Shown: piece by piece, positions 48,003-56,291 of the stretch
Layout: each line of letters opens with the position of its first letter
Numbering within the stretch: the stretch's first letter is position 1
Source: Ceratotherium simum simum
Taxonomy: Eukaryota > Chordata > Mammalia > Perissodactyla > Rhinocerotidae
DNA: 64,000 nucleotides
Direction of reading: 5' to 3'
Assembly (NCBI RefSeq): GCF_000283155.1
Contig: NW_004454178.1
Coordinates: 23,969,800-24,033,799 of the forward strand
Position numbers and translations under genes: made by a program
The notes under the pieces: generated by a model
What the model was told of the DNA's origin: nothing
Seen by the model: only the letters and a program-made list of their open reading frames with translations
Databases searched by the model: none

Positions 48003-48234
48003 TTTTTTTTGTGAGGAAGATCAGCCCTGAGCTAACATCCATGCCAATCCTCCTCTTTTTGCTGAGGATCACTGGCCCTGAGCTAACATCTGTGCTAATC
48101 TTCCTCCACTTTATGTGGGATGCCGCCACAGCACGGCCTGACAAGCGGTGCATCGGTGCGTGCCTGGGATCTGAACCCGGGCCGCTAGCAGCAGAGAGCA
48201 CGCACTTAACCACTACACCACGGGGCCAGCCCCC
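48003..48234 (-). mobile_element. ERE-type SINE inside the young L1
   Basis: T tail, GTGAGGAAGATCAGCCCTGA, second block GCTGAGGATCACTGGCCCTG, GATGCCGCCACAGCACGGCC, B-box-like GGGATCTGAACCCGGGCCG, head CACGGGGCCAGCCCC. Flanked by GTTCCCCTTCT (47,992-48,002) and GTTCCACTTCT (48,236-48,246), a one-mismatch target duplication in the L1 inter-ORF spacer. It postdates the L1 insertion or a parent copy of it. Confidence 0.92.
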
Positions 48235-48418
48235 CGTTCCACTTCTAAGTTATTGTTGTCATATCTTATTCCTTCTTGTGTTGTGAGTTCGTGTTTAACA
48301 TGAGGAGGTTATATTTATTTTTGGTGCTTACCTTCCCTTCCCTTGATCTTTGCTTTTATATTTAAGTGTTTGCTAATCTATTTTGATAGAGGACTGCAAT
48401 TTTTCTGGTTTTGTCGAC

Positions 48419-49384
48419 CTATTTTCCTCCTTGTTCAAAACTTTGAATCCCCTTTCTCTTTTTTCCCTCAGGGATGAGGGCCTTCTTGAGCACTTCTTGT
48501 AGTGGGGGTCTTCCGGCAACGAACTCCCTTAGCTTTTGTTTATCTGGGATACTTATTATTTCTCCATCATATCTGAAGGATATTTTTGCTGGATAGAGTA
48601 TTCTTGGCTGAAAGTTTTTGTCCTTCAGAATTTTGAATATATTGTTCCACTCTCTCCTGGCCTGTAAAGTTTCTGTCAAGAAATTGGCTGAGACCCTGAT
48701 AAGAAATCCTTTGTACATTATTTTTTTTTGTCCAGCTGCCCTTAATATTTTTTCTTTGTCATTGACTTTTGCCAGCTTTACTACTATATGCCTTGGAGAG
48801 GGTCTTTTTGTGTTGATATATTTAGGCGATCTATTTATTTCATTCACTGGTATTTCCAGCTCCTTCCCCCAGTTTGGGAAGTTCTCAGCTATTATTTCTT
48901 TGAACAAGTTCTCTGCTCCTTTTTCCCTCTCTTCTCCCTCTAGAATACCTATAATCCTTATGTTGGATTTTCTAATTGAGTTGGATATTTCTCGGAGAGA
49001 TTCTTCATTTCCTTTTAGTCTTAGTTCTTTTTCCTCCTCCATCTGGAGCATTTCTGCATTGCTGTCCTCAATATTGCTAATTATTTCCTCCATATTGTCA
49101 GCCCTGATGCTTAAGGCTTCCAGATTTGCCTTTATCTTCCCTACTGTGTTTTTCATCTCTAAGATTTCTGATTGGTTTTTCTTTATAGTTTCAATCTCTT
49201 TTGTGAAGAAACTCCTGATTTCATTGAATTGTCTATCCATGTTTTCTTGTATTTCATTAAACTTTTTTATGATGGCTATTTTGAATTCTCTGTCACTAAG
49301 GTTATATATTTCTGTGCTTTCTGGGTTGACTTCTGGGTGCTTGTCATTTTCCTTCTGGTCTGGAAATTTAATATATTTTGGCAT
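48419..49384 (-). CDS. L1 ORF1 protein (RNA-binding chaperone), intact
   Basis: ORF1p coats L1 RNA as a trimeric nucleic-acid chaperone and is needed for LINE-1 ribonucleoprotein assembly. The ATG at 49,384 in ACCATGC context is preferred over a GTG 15 bases upstream, because the product then starts MPKYIKFPDQ and is 321 residues, close to the usual size. Visible regions: a charged heptad-rich coiled coil at about 33-138; an RRM at about 140-235 starting NIRIIGILEG and including PRHIVVKLAK and EKILRAA; and a C-terminal domain at about 236-300 with LQARREWNNIFKILKDKNFQ and RILYPAKISF. No stop or frameshift interrupts it. It lies 19 nt downstream of a long upstream frame in the L1 5' UTR. Expression would depend on the L1 internal promoter, which cannot be judged here. 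Confidence 0.93.
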   Translation of the reverse strand: MPKYIKFPDQKENDKHPEVNPESTEIYNLSDREFKIAIIKKFNEIQENMDRQFNEIRSFFTKEIETIKKNQSEILEMKNTVGKIKANLEALSIRADNMEEIISNIEDSNAEMLQMEEEKELRLKGNEESLREISNSIRKSNIRIIGILEGEEREKGAENLFKEIIAENFPNWGKELEIPVNEINRSPKYINTKRPSPRHIVVKLAKVNDKEKILRAAGQKKIMYKGFLIRVSANFLTETLQARREWNNIFKILKDKNFQPRILYPAKISFRYDGEIISIPDKQKLREFVAGRPPLQEVLKKALIPEGKKRKGIQSFEQGGK

Positions 49385-49589
49385 GGTGCCTGTCAGCACT
49401 GGCTTATTTTTCCTTATAGTGAAAATATATGGTTGCAGTTTCCTCTTGCTGCCATTGCGTGGGGATCAAGTGCTGTGTATTCTGGCTTGCCTTGATCCGT
49501 AGGCACTCTGATTGGCTCCTGGCTGAGCTGACCCATGGCTGAGCACAGGCTGCTGGCGGTGAAGCATGAGGACAGCTGGAGATGGAGTA

Positions 49590-49920
49590 TGGGAACAGCT
49601 GGAACTGGAGCGCAGCTAGGCCGAAGCAGCTGGGGCTCGGGTGCAGGTGGGTTGAAGCAGCTGCAGCTGAAGCATGGCTGGGCTGAAGAAGCAGGAGCTG
49701 AAGCGCTGCTGGACTGAAGAAGCTGGAACTGAAGTGCAGCTGGGCCAAAGTTGCTGGTTCCAAGTCAGCTGAAGCCTGAGCATGGCCAGGCCAAAGCAGC
49801 TGGAGCTGGGGGGCAGTCAAGCAGAAGGAGCTGGGGCCGTGGTGTTGTGGAGCTAGGGCAGCTGGGGCCATGTTGTGATCCAACTGGAGCAGCTGGGACT
49901 GTGGCATGATAGGGCCTGAG
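49590..49920 (-). repeat. L1 5' UTR minisatellite, unit near 39 bp
   Basis: Diverged repeats of GAAGCAGCTGGAGCTG-like words with CATGGC(T/C)GGGC spacers, seen on the plus strand as AGCAGCTGCAGCTGAAGCAT, AGAAGCAGGAGCTGAAGCGC, AAGAAGCTGGAACTGAAGTG and AAAGCAGCTGGAGCTGGGGG. The unit of about 39 bp equals 13 codons, so copy-number change keeps the overlapping frame open. Confidence 0.75.
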
Positions 49921-49937
49921 CTACTGCTGCCTCTGGT

Positions 49938-50065
49938 GTGGGGGTGCGGGCACATCATGCCGCTGGTGGGGCCTGGGTGCCTGGGTGCCGCTGCCTCTGG
50001 GGGCGGGGCACAGGCACACTGCTGCTGCTGGTGGGGCCTGGGTGCCTGGGGGCTGCTGCTTCTAG
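49938..50065 (-). repeat. L1 5' UTR G+C-rich tandem pair, unit about 65-70 bp
   Basis: GCTGGTGGGGCCTGGGTGCC occurs twice (about 49,962 and 50,027), each copy followed by TGGG-GCTGCTGCCTCT-like text and a GGGGC(G/A)GGG block. It forms the second repeat type of the leader. Confidence 0.75.
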
Positions 50066-50567
50066 GGGCAGGGCCAAGCTGAAGCACCGTTGTGCTGATG
50101 CCCCAGGTGGGCTGGCGGGTGAGGGAAGGGGTACTTACTTTCGCCTCCCCAATCTCAGAAGTCTCTCGCCTCACTGTTCCTCTCTGCTCTCCTGAGGGGC
50201 TAGCTTGTTGAAAGTACCCCTTGCAACAGTTCCGCTCCCTCCATAGGGGGATCTCCATGGGCTGTGAGCAGTCTTGGAGAGCACCGGTTTTCCCATGGAG
50301 AGCCGCCCCTCCCCTCCTCTCTGAGAGCCGCATGGTCTCAGTCTCGGGGTCGCAGTCCTTGGGGAAGGAAGGGATCTCCTCTTGCCTCCTTCCACTTACT
50401 CTGGGGATTCCAGCACCTCTGTCCTTGGGGGTATGGCTGCATGGGTGCCTCAGATGTCCCCTGTGTTGTGTGTATAGCTTCTGTTGGAATATGTATGTCC
50501 TTTCTGTTGTGTCTTAGAGGGGGAGAGTTCAGTGGGGGAAGCTCACTCTGCCATGATCTTGATTTGC

Positions 50568-51370
50568 TTTTTGAAAGGATTTTTATGCCTACCTTTAAGA
50601 CACCATGAGGGATATTCGTCTGTTATATTCTTTTCTGCTAATGTTGGGTTATTTCTAGTCTGGGGTTTTTATAAATAGTCCCGTTACAAACAATCTTGCA
50701 TATTTTCTGGGTGCAATATTACACCTTTAAGTTGGGTATATACCTTGCAATGAAATTGCTGGGTCATAGGGTATGTGTATGTTTAATTTTAGCAAATACT
50801 GCCAATGCCATTGTGCCAATGTACACATCCACCACCAGGGTACAGCAGTGTCATGGAAAGTGTGGGCTATGAGCCATTTGCTTTTGGTCTGCTAAGGGAT
50901 AAGTCCAGAAATTGAGAGTGAGCATTTAGACACTTTTATGGAAAGGTGACATTGCTGTGATGTACAGCTTCTCAGCCAGCAGCCTTGTCTGACAGTGTAC
51001 AGATAGTTCAGACGTTGCACCTGCATGATGAGGCACAGGTGGCAGGAGCTCCACACTAGTCATGCTCATTGGGACCATGTTTTGGTCTGCAATGCACTGG
51101 AAATTCAAAAAGAAAAAACAAATGCTGGTTCTTCACCTTATACAGTTTGAGAAGCACTGGTGTGTGAGAATTCTGGGGGTTCCACCTCCTTGCTAACATT
51201 CAGTAATTTTCATTTTATCCTTTATGGTAGGTGTCCGGTTGTACGGTATTGTGATTTTAATTTGTAGTTTTTCAGTGACTAAGAAAGTTGCACTTTTCAT
51301 ACGTTTATCGGTCCTCTGGAGCTCCCGTTGTGTGAAGTACCTGGTCAAGTCTTTTGCCCACTTTCAAGGT
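50568..51370 (-). mobile_element. Old L1 text right of the young L1, with a second old L1 3' UTR
   Basis: 50,568-50,636 continues the RT-region text interrupted at 43,783. From about 50,640 the text becomes an old L1 3' UTR in reverse (TTTATAAATAGTCCCGTTAC, ACCTTGCAATGAAATTGCTG, GGGTCATAGGGTATGTGTAT, and later TTTTCAGTGACTAAGAAAGT and CCTGGTCAAGTCTTTTGCCC), so a separate L1 fragment adjoins. It is interrupted at about 50,846-51,165. Confidence 0.7.
50846..51165. mobile_element. Possible hAT-type DNA transposon in old L1
   Basis: Right end CAGTTTGAGAAGCACTG (complement CAGTGCTTCTCAAACTG) resembles hAT-Charlie terminal repeats. The left edge CAGTGTCATGGAAAGTGTGG is a poor match. The 8-bp target duplication was not found. 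The surrounding L1 3' UTR text is interrupted here, so an insertion is likely even if the class is uncertain. Confidence 0.4.
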
Positions 51371-51504
51371 ATATGGTTTAAGTTTTCCTAAAACATGTAA
51401 CCAGCACTGTTTCTTCACTACCCCTCTCCCATTTTTATGAGGCAGAAAGTGAGTGAAATATGGGGAGGCAAAAACCTGATTCAAAAGTGAGACTCATCTG
51501 AGTT

Positions 51505-51870
51505 TATTCATTCAGTTAATATATATGAGCACCTACCATGTGACAAGCACCAGGTGTAACAATGGGGAATACGGCATTGAATAAAACAGCAATATAACTG
51601 CCCTCAAGGGATTTATACTGTAGTGGGGAGAAGAAAGACAATAAACCGATATCTACGGATGGTAAAAAGTGCCATGAGGAGAACAGGACAATGAGAGAGT
51701 AACTGGGATAGGAGGATGCTTTGGCTAGAATGTTAGAGAAGGTTCTTCTATAGAAATTATATTGAAGCCTGCATCAGAATAATAAGAAGGAGAGAACCAT
51801 ATAACGATCACTGGGACGAGCATTCCAGGAAGAGAAAATGGCAGGTGCCAAGGTCCTGAGGCAGAAACAA
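51505..51870 (-). repeat. L2-like ancient repeat
   Basis: Begins TTCATTCAGTTAATATATAT and GAGCACCTACCATGTGACAA, the reverse of an L2/MIR-type 3' end. It continues through GGAATACGGCATTGAATAAA and ACTGCCCTCAAGGGATTTAT to GAGCATTCCAGGAAGAGAAA. The last part resembles the unassigned ancient repeat at 4960-5240 and 24,500-24,790. Confidence 0.55.
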
Positions 51871-52444
51871 GTTGGTCTGAACATTAATTAGAGAGGATTC
51901 TCTAATTTGGGTCAAAATTGATATAATAGGTGCCTAGTACAGTGGACATGGGTGGTACCCCTCCCAGATCTCCTCGGCCCCTTTCTATTTCTGTGTGCCC
52001 CTCCCCCACTTTTAATGGGGGTTTACTGCCCAGGCTTGTGGCTGGAATGGATCTTGGAGAGGCTGACCTGCAGTTACTGGAGCTGCTCTGCTCACATAGG
52101 CTGAGAACAGGAGGTCTCCGCTGAGGTACACTAGCCCACCCACCACCCAGCAGTCCTGATTCAGCAGATGACAGATGCAGCAGTATGAGGGCCAGCTTCC
52201 TTGCCTGGAGTTGGGGCAAATTCATGGTGTCATTTGGGCTTCAGAGAGCCATGAGGGGTCAGGCCACAGCTGAGGCTCAGCCAGAAATCATACCTTTGGT
52301 TGTCTTCTTCCCTTGCTGGTTTCTTCTGGGAGCACTTCCTTAACAAATCGGTTGCCCCCGAATTCTCATCCAAGGGTCTGCTTTTAGGAACCCAACTTAC
52401 GACACCCTGATATACGTGTTACAGTGGTTTTTCCTGACTCTTTT
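51871..52444. other. Unassigned non-coding sequence
   Basis: Nothing recognised. Frames overlap on both strands and show no motif. Confidence 0.4.
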
Positions 52445-52669
52445 AAGAATGTGTCTTTCTGGGGGCTGGCCCTGTGGCCTAATGGTTAAGTTTGGCACTC
52501 TCCACTTCAGCGGCCTGGGTTCAGATCCCAGGTGCGGACCTACACCACTCATCAGCTATGCTTTGGCAGCGACCCACAAACAAAAAAATAGAGGAAGACT
52601 GGCACAGATGTTAGCTCAGGGTGAACCTTCCTCAGCAAAAAAAAAAAAAAAAAAGAATGTGTCTTTCTG
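52445..52669. repeat. 17-bp perfect target duplication flanking an ERE
   Basis: AAGAATGTGTCTTTCTG occurs at 52,445-52,461 and 52,653-52,669 without a mismatch, on either side of the SINE at 52,462-52,652. Confidence 0.95.
52462..52652 (+). mobile_element. ERE-type SINE, young-looking
   Basis: Head GGGGCTGGCCCTGTGGCCTA, ATGGTTAAGTTTGGCACTCT, B-box-like GGTTCAGATCCCAGG, body GAGGAAGACTGGCACAGATG, and a pure A tail of 16-18 bases. With the 17-bp perfect duplication, this is the best-preserved SINE insertion in the window. It lies next to a MIR. Confidence 0.95.
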
Positions 52670-52671
52670 TG

Positions 52672-52905
52672 GTAACAGCATGTGCCGTGAAGTCAGGCAA
52701 ACCTGGGTTGGAATCCGCCTGTATTCACTGTTGGTCACCCTCAGGCAGGTTAGCCACTCCTGCTGGGCCTTAGTTTCCTCAGTTACAAATTGGGACAAAA
52801 AGAGTGCCAGCCTTTATGGTTGCTGTGAAGATTAAATAAAGGAATGTAGGCAAAACACTTAGCAGAGACAGGCAAACAGAAAGCACTCAGATTTAGTTGT
52901 TATTA
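52672..52905 (+). repeat. MIR SINE
   Basis: GCAAACCTGGGTTGGAATCC, TTAGTTTCCTCAGTTACAAA, GGTTGCTGTGAAGATTAAAT and AGAAAGCACTCAGATTTAGT give a nearly complete sense MIR. Confidence 0.8.
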
Positions 52906-53054
52906 CAAAATCTTTCCAAACTTCGTCAAAGAGTTCATAAAATGTTGCAAGCCTTGGCTTAGAGATCTGTTGTATTCCTTAAAAAATGCTCTGTGTCCCT
53001 GGAATTTGGCTGGACCTCGGTGGGAGGAGGAAGAGAACTAGCTGTTCTGGGACC

Positions 53055-53225
53055 TGTGAGGTGCCTTTCACACGTGCGTTCTCATTGAATCCTGAGGAGC
53101 ACCCAGTGAGAATAGAAGGTTCTATTATAATTATTGTAAAGATAGGAACCTAATATGCAACAAGGCTAAGATGCCCAAGGAGACATGGTGTTATAAGTGG
53201 GGGTTCCAAATTAGACCTGTCTGGA
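53055..53225 (-). repeat. MIR SINE, diverged
   Basis: TCTCATTGAATCCTGAGGAG, CACCCAGTGAGAATAGAAGG and AAGATAGGAACCTAATATGC keep the reverse MIR layout. Confidence 0.5.
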
Positions 53226-53251
53226 CAGAGCCCAGGCTGGGGAACCCCATC

Positions 53252-53335
53252 TCCTTGAGGGCAGGGCTGTGTCTTTACTTCTAGGTCCTTCCCCCACAGA
53301 AGGGGCTTGGCATCTGTTATTCAGGGGAATGTCCA
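53252..53335 (+). repeat. L2 3' end fragment
   Basis: CTCCTTGAGGGCAGGGCTGT followed by GTCTTTACTTCTAGGTCCTT, the standard sense text of an L2 3' end. Confidence 0.65.
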
Positions 53336-54089
53336 GTGCTGAGATGACTCTGGCCAGGACAAGCCACTAGAGGATGAATCTTCTTCCCAGGGGCATGACT
53401 CCAGGAATCCGTAATGCCCTGTGTGATATTCTCAAGGTTGGAAGGAAGACCTGCTCTTCAGCAAAGTCAGTCCTCAGGCTAACGGTGCGGTCGAGCGTCT
53501 CTGGAGCCACATATGCAGCCATCAGGAGCCACACTGTCTCCATTGTAACTGTGTCACTAGGAGCCCAGACCCTGCCTGCCTCAGCTCTGGCCCTCCAGGA
53601 TCCCAGCGCTTTTCAAGTGATGCGGGGTTTCAGACAGGAGGCTGATGGCCACTCTGCAGGCAAATCAGATCCCAGCGGGAGAGCCTGCTCTGTGGCGTCT
53701 AAAATCCCAGCTGCAGATTACAGACGGGAAGGAGTCTGGAGCTTGGCTGAAAACCCCTTCCCGCCGCCCTGACGCTAAGTACTCAGGGCTCGAAAAGCGG
53801 CCCAGGAACTGAGCTCTGGGTCAGCTGGGCCAGCTCTAGGACAGCCGCCCGTTCCTGCCTTCTCAGAATTTCCTATTGGGAGTAACCAAACTCATTCCTA
53901 CCGAGCTAACCGCTCTGTGTGACCCCTCCCTTACAAACGCAATCCTTCCAACAGCCAGGGCAGACTTCCAAACGTTCCCAGAGACATTTCAGGTCCCGGG
54001 GCGATGGAATCCTGTTTCCTTACAGAGTTGCTTACTTACCCTCTCACTTCCCCCAGGACTGGGCTCTGGGACAGGGGTCGGGGGTGGAG
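53336..54089. other. Unassigned non-coding sequence upstream of the CpG cluster
   Basis: Holds the start of long chance frames that run into the CpG-rich region. No repeat or splice-supported exon. Confidence 0.4.
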
Positions 54090-54330
54090 AGTCCCAAGCA
54101 GAACGCAGACGCGGGAGGGCTGGGGCCTCCTCCCAGGGCGCAGGGAGCCCGCACGGCCCAGCTCCTCCCGCTGGGTGGGACCCGCGGGCGGGTCCGGGAC
54201 CGACCGCGTGCCGCCACCCCCGCGCCCCGGCCCCTGGGTGCGCGGCTCCTGCGCCCGCCGCGCGGCTGCTGCGGTGCCTGCCCAGCCCGGGGAGGGGGCG
54301 GGGGCGGCACAGCGTCTGCACCGAAGTGGG
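54090..54330. promoter_or_regulatory. CpG island core
   Basis: Very dense CpG (by eye more than 30 in about 230 bp) and high G+C, with GC-box-like sites such as GGGAGGGGGCGGGGGCGGCA. The rest of the window is CpG-poor, so escape from methylation-driven decay is implied. No TATA box or clear first exon was found inside it. The island may serve as a TATA-less promoter in either direction, or as an upstream element of the promoter at 56.18 kb. Confidence 0.75.
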
Positions 54331-55974
54331 TTCTTTTTTTTACAACTACTTTGCGTTTTCCTTCCGCCACTTTAGCAACTGCATCCTGTCGCAGGTCTCT
54401 CGTCAGTGCGTGGTTTCGTTTAAAGAGAGCACGCTTAACTCAGAGCGGAGTCAAACCCAGCCTGTTTCACTCTTGCACCCAAACCTGCCCAAGGAGGAAA
54501 GCGTTCTCGAAAGAGCAGATTGTCAAGTTCATAGAAATAGAAAGTCAAGCCTGTGTGTCAGTGTCACAGAGACCTCTGCCCGGCGGGCCGGCAGGGACAT
54601 TTCGAGCAGGCTCAGGCACAGGGTCACCCACAAGAAGCAAACAGGACCGAAAAAGCTGTGAAAGGGTATTCTTACAGCCTCCCCTAAACCCTGGGTGTGT
54701 GCGGACGGAGCTGTCTGCAGTTTTCCTTTACAGCAGCGTTTACTCTGGGAGCTTGGAGTTGGAGCTTCGGGTGCCCAGCAGACACGACGAATCGTGCCAG
54801 TTTTAAGGACAGCGACTGGGTGCTGCAGGGACAGGGTGGGCAAGGCTGACCACAGCCAGTGGGCTCCTGTGGGCACCCTCCCTCCGCGCCCCGCCCCGAG
54901 CCTCGGGGGAGCAGGTGTGCTCCTCGCTCCCATTTGGGAGTGGTTTCCACGGTGCTCTGTGAAGCTTTTAACTAAACAAAATATTTCTTTTGTTAAGGGC
55001 TTTCTCCACACCGGGGCCTGCTAGCCACCCTCGGGAGAGTTTGACCTCCCAATCCTTCAGACTCGGCATTTGGCAGTCTGCTGTTATTTTTAGTAGAAGT
55101 ATAAAAAGAATCTCAACAAGTTTTAGCTCGGGAGAAAGTGGGTTATGCGGGTGTCTTCACACGTGACCTCAGCTGCCCTCGCGGAACCCCAGAGAAACAG
55201 AAAACAAAACAAAAGCCAAAACCCGGCACTTTACTCTGGGGAAAAGCTCATAAGCATGGTTTAAAAGTAAAGTTTAGGCCGTAGCTTTATGGCTGATTTT
55301 TCTGAATAGGGCGTTAGAGGTGACTATCATATGGAACACATTTTTAGGTTGAGTTCTCCCGTGAACAGAACTCTCCGCTTCTAGATGAGAATGGAGATTT
55401 CAATAATAATAATTAAAAAGTGTTTGCTAAACTCACCTCAGAAAAAGATATCAAAAGACATTTATTATACCGCTAATGTATGCCTGGTGCTGGGTAGGCA
55501 CTTCAGAACACCATTTTGATTAGATTTTCAAGGACCTTTACAAATAAAAGTATTCAAATAAAATTGATTAGAATCCATTATAAAGGCTCTTACCCCCACT
55601 TTTGGGGTGTATAATAATATGGTACCGATTAATTGCTCCCACCAAAACTGTTATTTCTGTGTTGGAGGAATTAACAAAGAAAACCCAGGCTTAATAAATA
55701 CCTAGGCTTAATAAATCAACACCGAAGTTCAGAAGTTCAGAGCAATTTGTCTTGGGAACAAAGTCTTCCCTAGAGCTAAGAGGCATTCAAAGGAACTCTT
55801 GGTGTTAATGGAATTATTAAAGATATACCTGAGACCAGATAAATATTTGATGATTTTGCAAAGCACTAGGGTTTCTTGGCAGTTTTTCTTCTGCTGACAC
55901 ATTTTTCCCCATGGGGTCTCGACTTGGTGGCTTCATTTAGACATTGCAGATGAAGGACGGCTGGGGTTTCCCAA
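54331..55974. other. Between CpG island and TATA promoter; repeat-free
   Basis: No interspersed repeat recognised over about 1.6 kb, unlike most of the window. The overlapping plus- and minus-strand frames at 53,876-55,024 arise from G+C-rich composition. Confidence 0.5.
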
Positions 55975-56110
55975 GAGTGTGCTTGTGTGGGAGAGGTTTG
56001 CTGGAAATGACAGACCGGGGTTTACAAGAGGGGTGTGTGCGCAAGTGTGTGCAGCAGTTGTGCGTGCATTCATACATGTGTGTGTGCCCGTGTGATGCGA
56101 GGGGGGTGGT
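55975..56110. repeat. TG/GC-alternating low-complexity tract
   Basis: GTGTGTGCGCAAGTGTGTGC, CATACATGTGTGTGTGCCCG and a GGGAGGGAGGGAGGGAG block. It is alternating purine-pyrimidine DNA immediately upstream of the TATA promoter. Confidence 0.75.
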
Positions 56111-56175
56111 GCAGGGGAGGGAGGGAGGGAGATGCGGGTTACAAAGCTGCCATCTAGAGGCGCCTTCCTGCAGTG

Positions 56176-56183
56176 TATATAAT
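56176..56183 (+). promoter_or_regulatory. TATA box
   Basis: TATATAAT, preceded by GGCGCCTTCCTGCAGTG. It predicts a start about 25-32 bases downstream, near 56,205-56,212 (…GAGCTCACAGTTGCTCC). The box sits in repeat-free sequence, followed by a CpG-containing purine-rich leader, as expected of a regulated Pol II promoter. Confidence 0.7.
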
Positions 56184-56206
56184 GCAGCTCTGCAGCCGGA
56201 GAGCTC

Positions 56207-56291
56207 ACAGTTGCTCCAAACTGCTCAGCCCTGAGGCAGCGAGTGCACGAGCCAGGAAGCTAGCGAGCCGAAGCCGGAGCCCAGCCGAGAG
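56207..56291 (+). other. Predicted non-coding first exon of an unidentified gene
   Basis: From the inferred start to a consensus 5' splice site (GAGAG|GTAAGG at 56,291/56,292) there are about 85 bases with no ATG. The text (CAGCGAGTGCACGAGCCAGG, GCGAGCCGAAGCCGGAGCCC) has the composition of a 5' UTR. I do not recognise the gene. No acceptor plus open exon was identified in the remaining 7.7 kb, so exon 2 probably lies outside the window. The start site is inferred from TATA spacing only. Confidence 0.55.

Larger units (their letters stand above)
49404..50333 (-). other. Uninterrupted 310-codon frame in the L1 5' UTR
   Basis: From ATG (50,333-50,331) to TAA (49,406-49,404), 309 codons read without a stop in the same strand as L1 ORF1. 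It ends 19 nt before the ORF1 ATG in a different frame. The product is low-complexity, rich in Ala, Ser, Pro, Gln and Leu. It is built from repeats of about 13 residues (for example AALQLLLLQPSHA) and an upstream pair of about 20-23-residue units (for example APRPHQQQQCACAPPPEAA). Known L1s usually have an untranslated leader here, so this may be a by-product of tandem repeats whose unit is a multiple of three. There is no recognised domain. Whether it is translated is unknown. Confidence 0.5.
43784..50558 (-). mobile_element. Near full-length young L1 (about 6.77 kb including an ERE)
   Basis: Minus-strand LINE-1 with all parts in order: 5' UTR with tandem repeats (about 49,410-50,558), ORF1 (49,384-48,419), inter-ORF spacer broken by an ERE (48,003-48,234), ORF2 (about 47,753-43,985, broken), a 3' UTR, and a short decayed A tail read as T's at 43,784-43,790. 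The 5' end, on the element strand, is close to GATCATGGCAGAGTGAGCTT, resembling the AAGATGGC (YY1-type) start of L1s. Bordered by a TTGATTTGC target duplication. ORF1 is intact, but ORF2 has a frameshift beside the endonuclease SDH motif and a nonsense codon in the RT, so this copy cannot move by itself. Confidence 0.95.

Noticed and set aside
48618..49502. 294-codon plus-strand frame as a gene
   Set aside because: It is the antisense of intact L1 ORF1. Its Phe/Ser/Leu-rich product is what reverse-reading a Lys/Glu-rich coiled coil gives.
53876..54806. Two long overlapping plus-strand frames (261 and 295 codons) across the CpG island as protein-coding exons
   Set aside because: They occupy different frames over the same bases, the minus strand is also open, and the products are Arg/Pro/Gly-rich with no domain. 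High G+C alone removes stop codons here.
56150..56166. CTCF site at CCATCTAGAGGCGCC next to the promoter
   Set aside because: Only part of the CTCF core fits; the spacing between CTAGAG and GGC is one base short.
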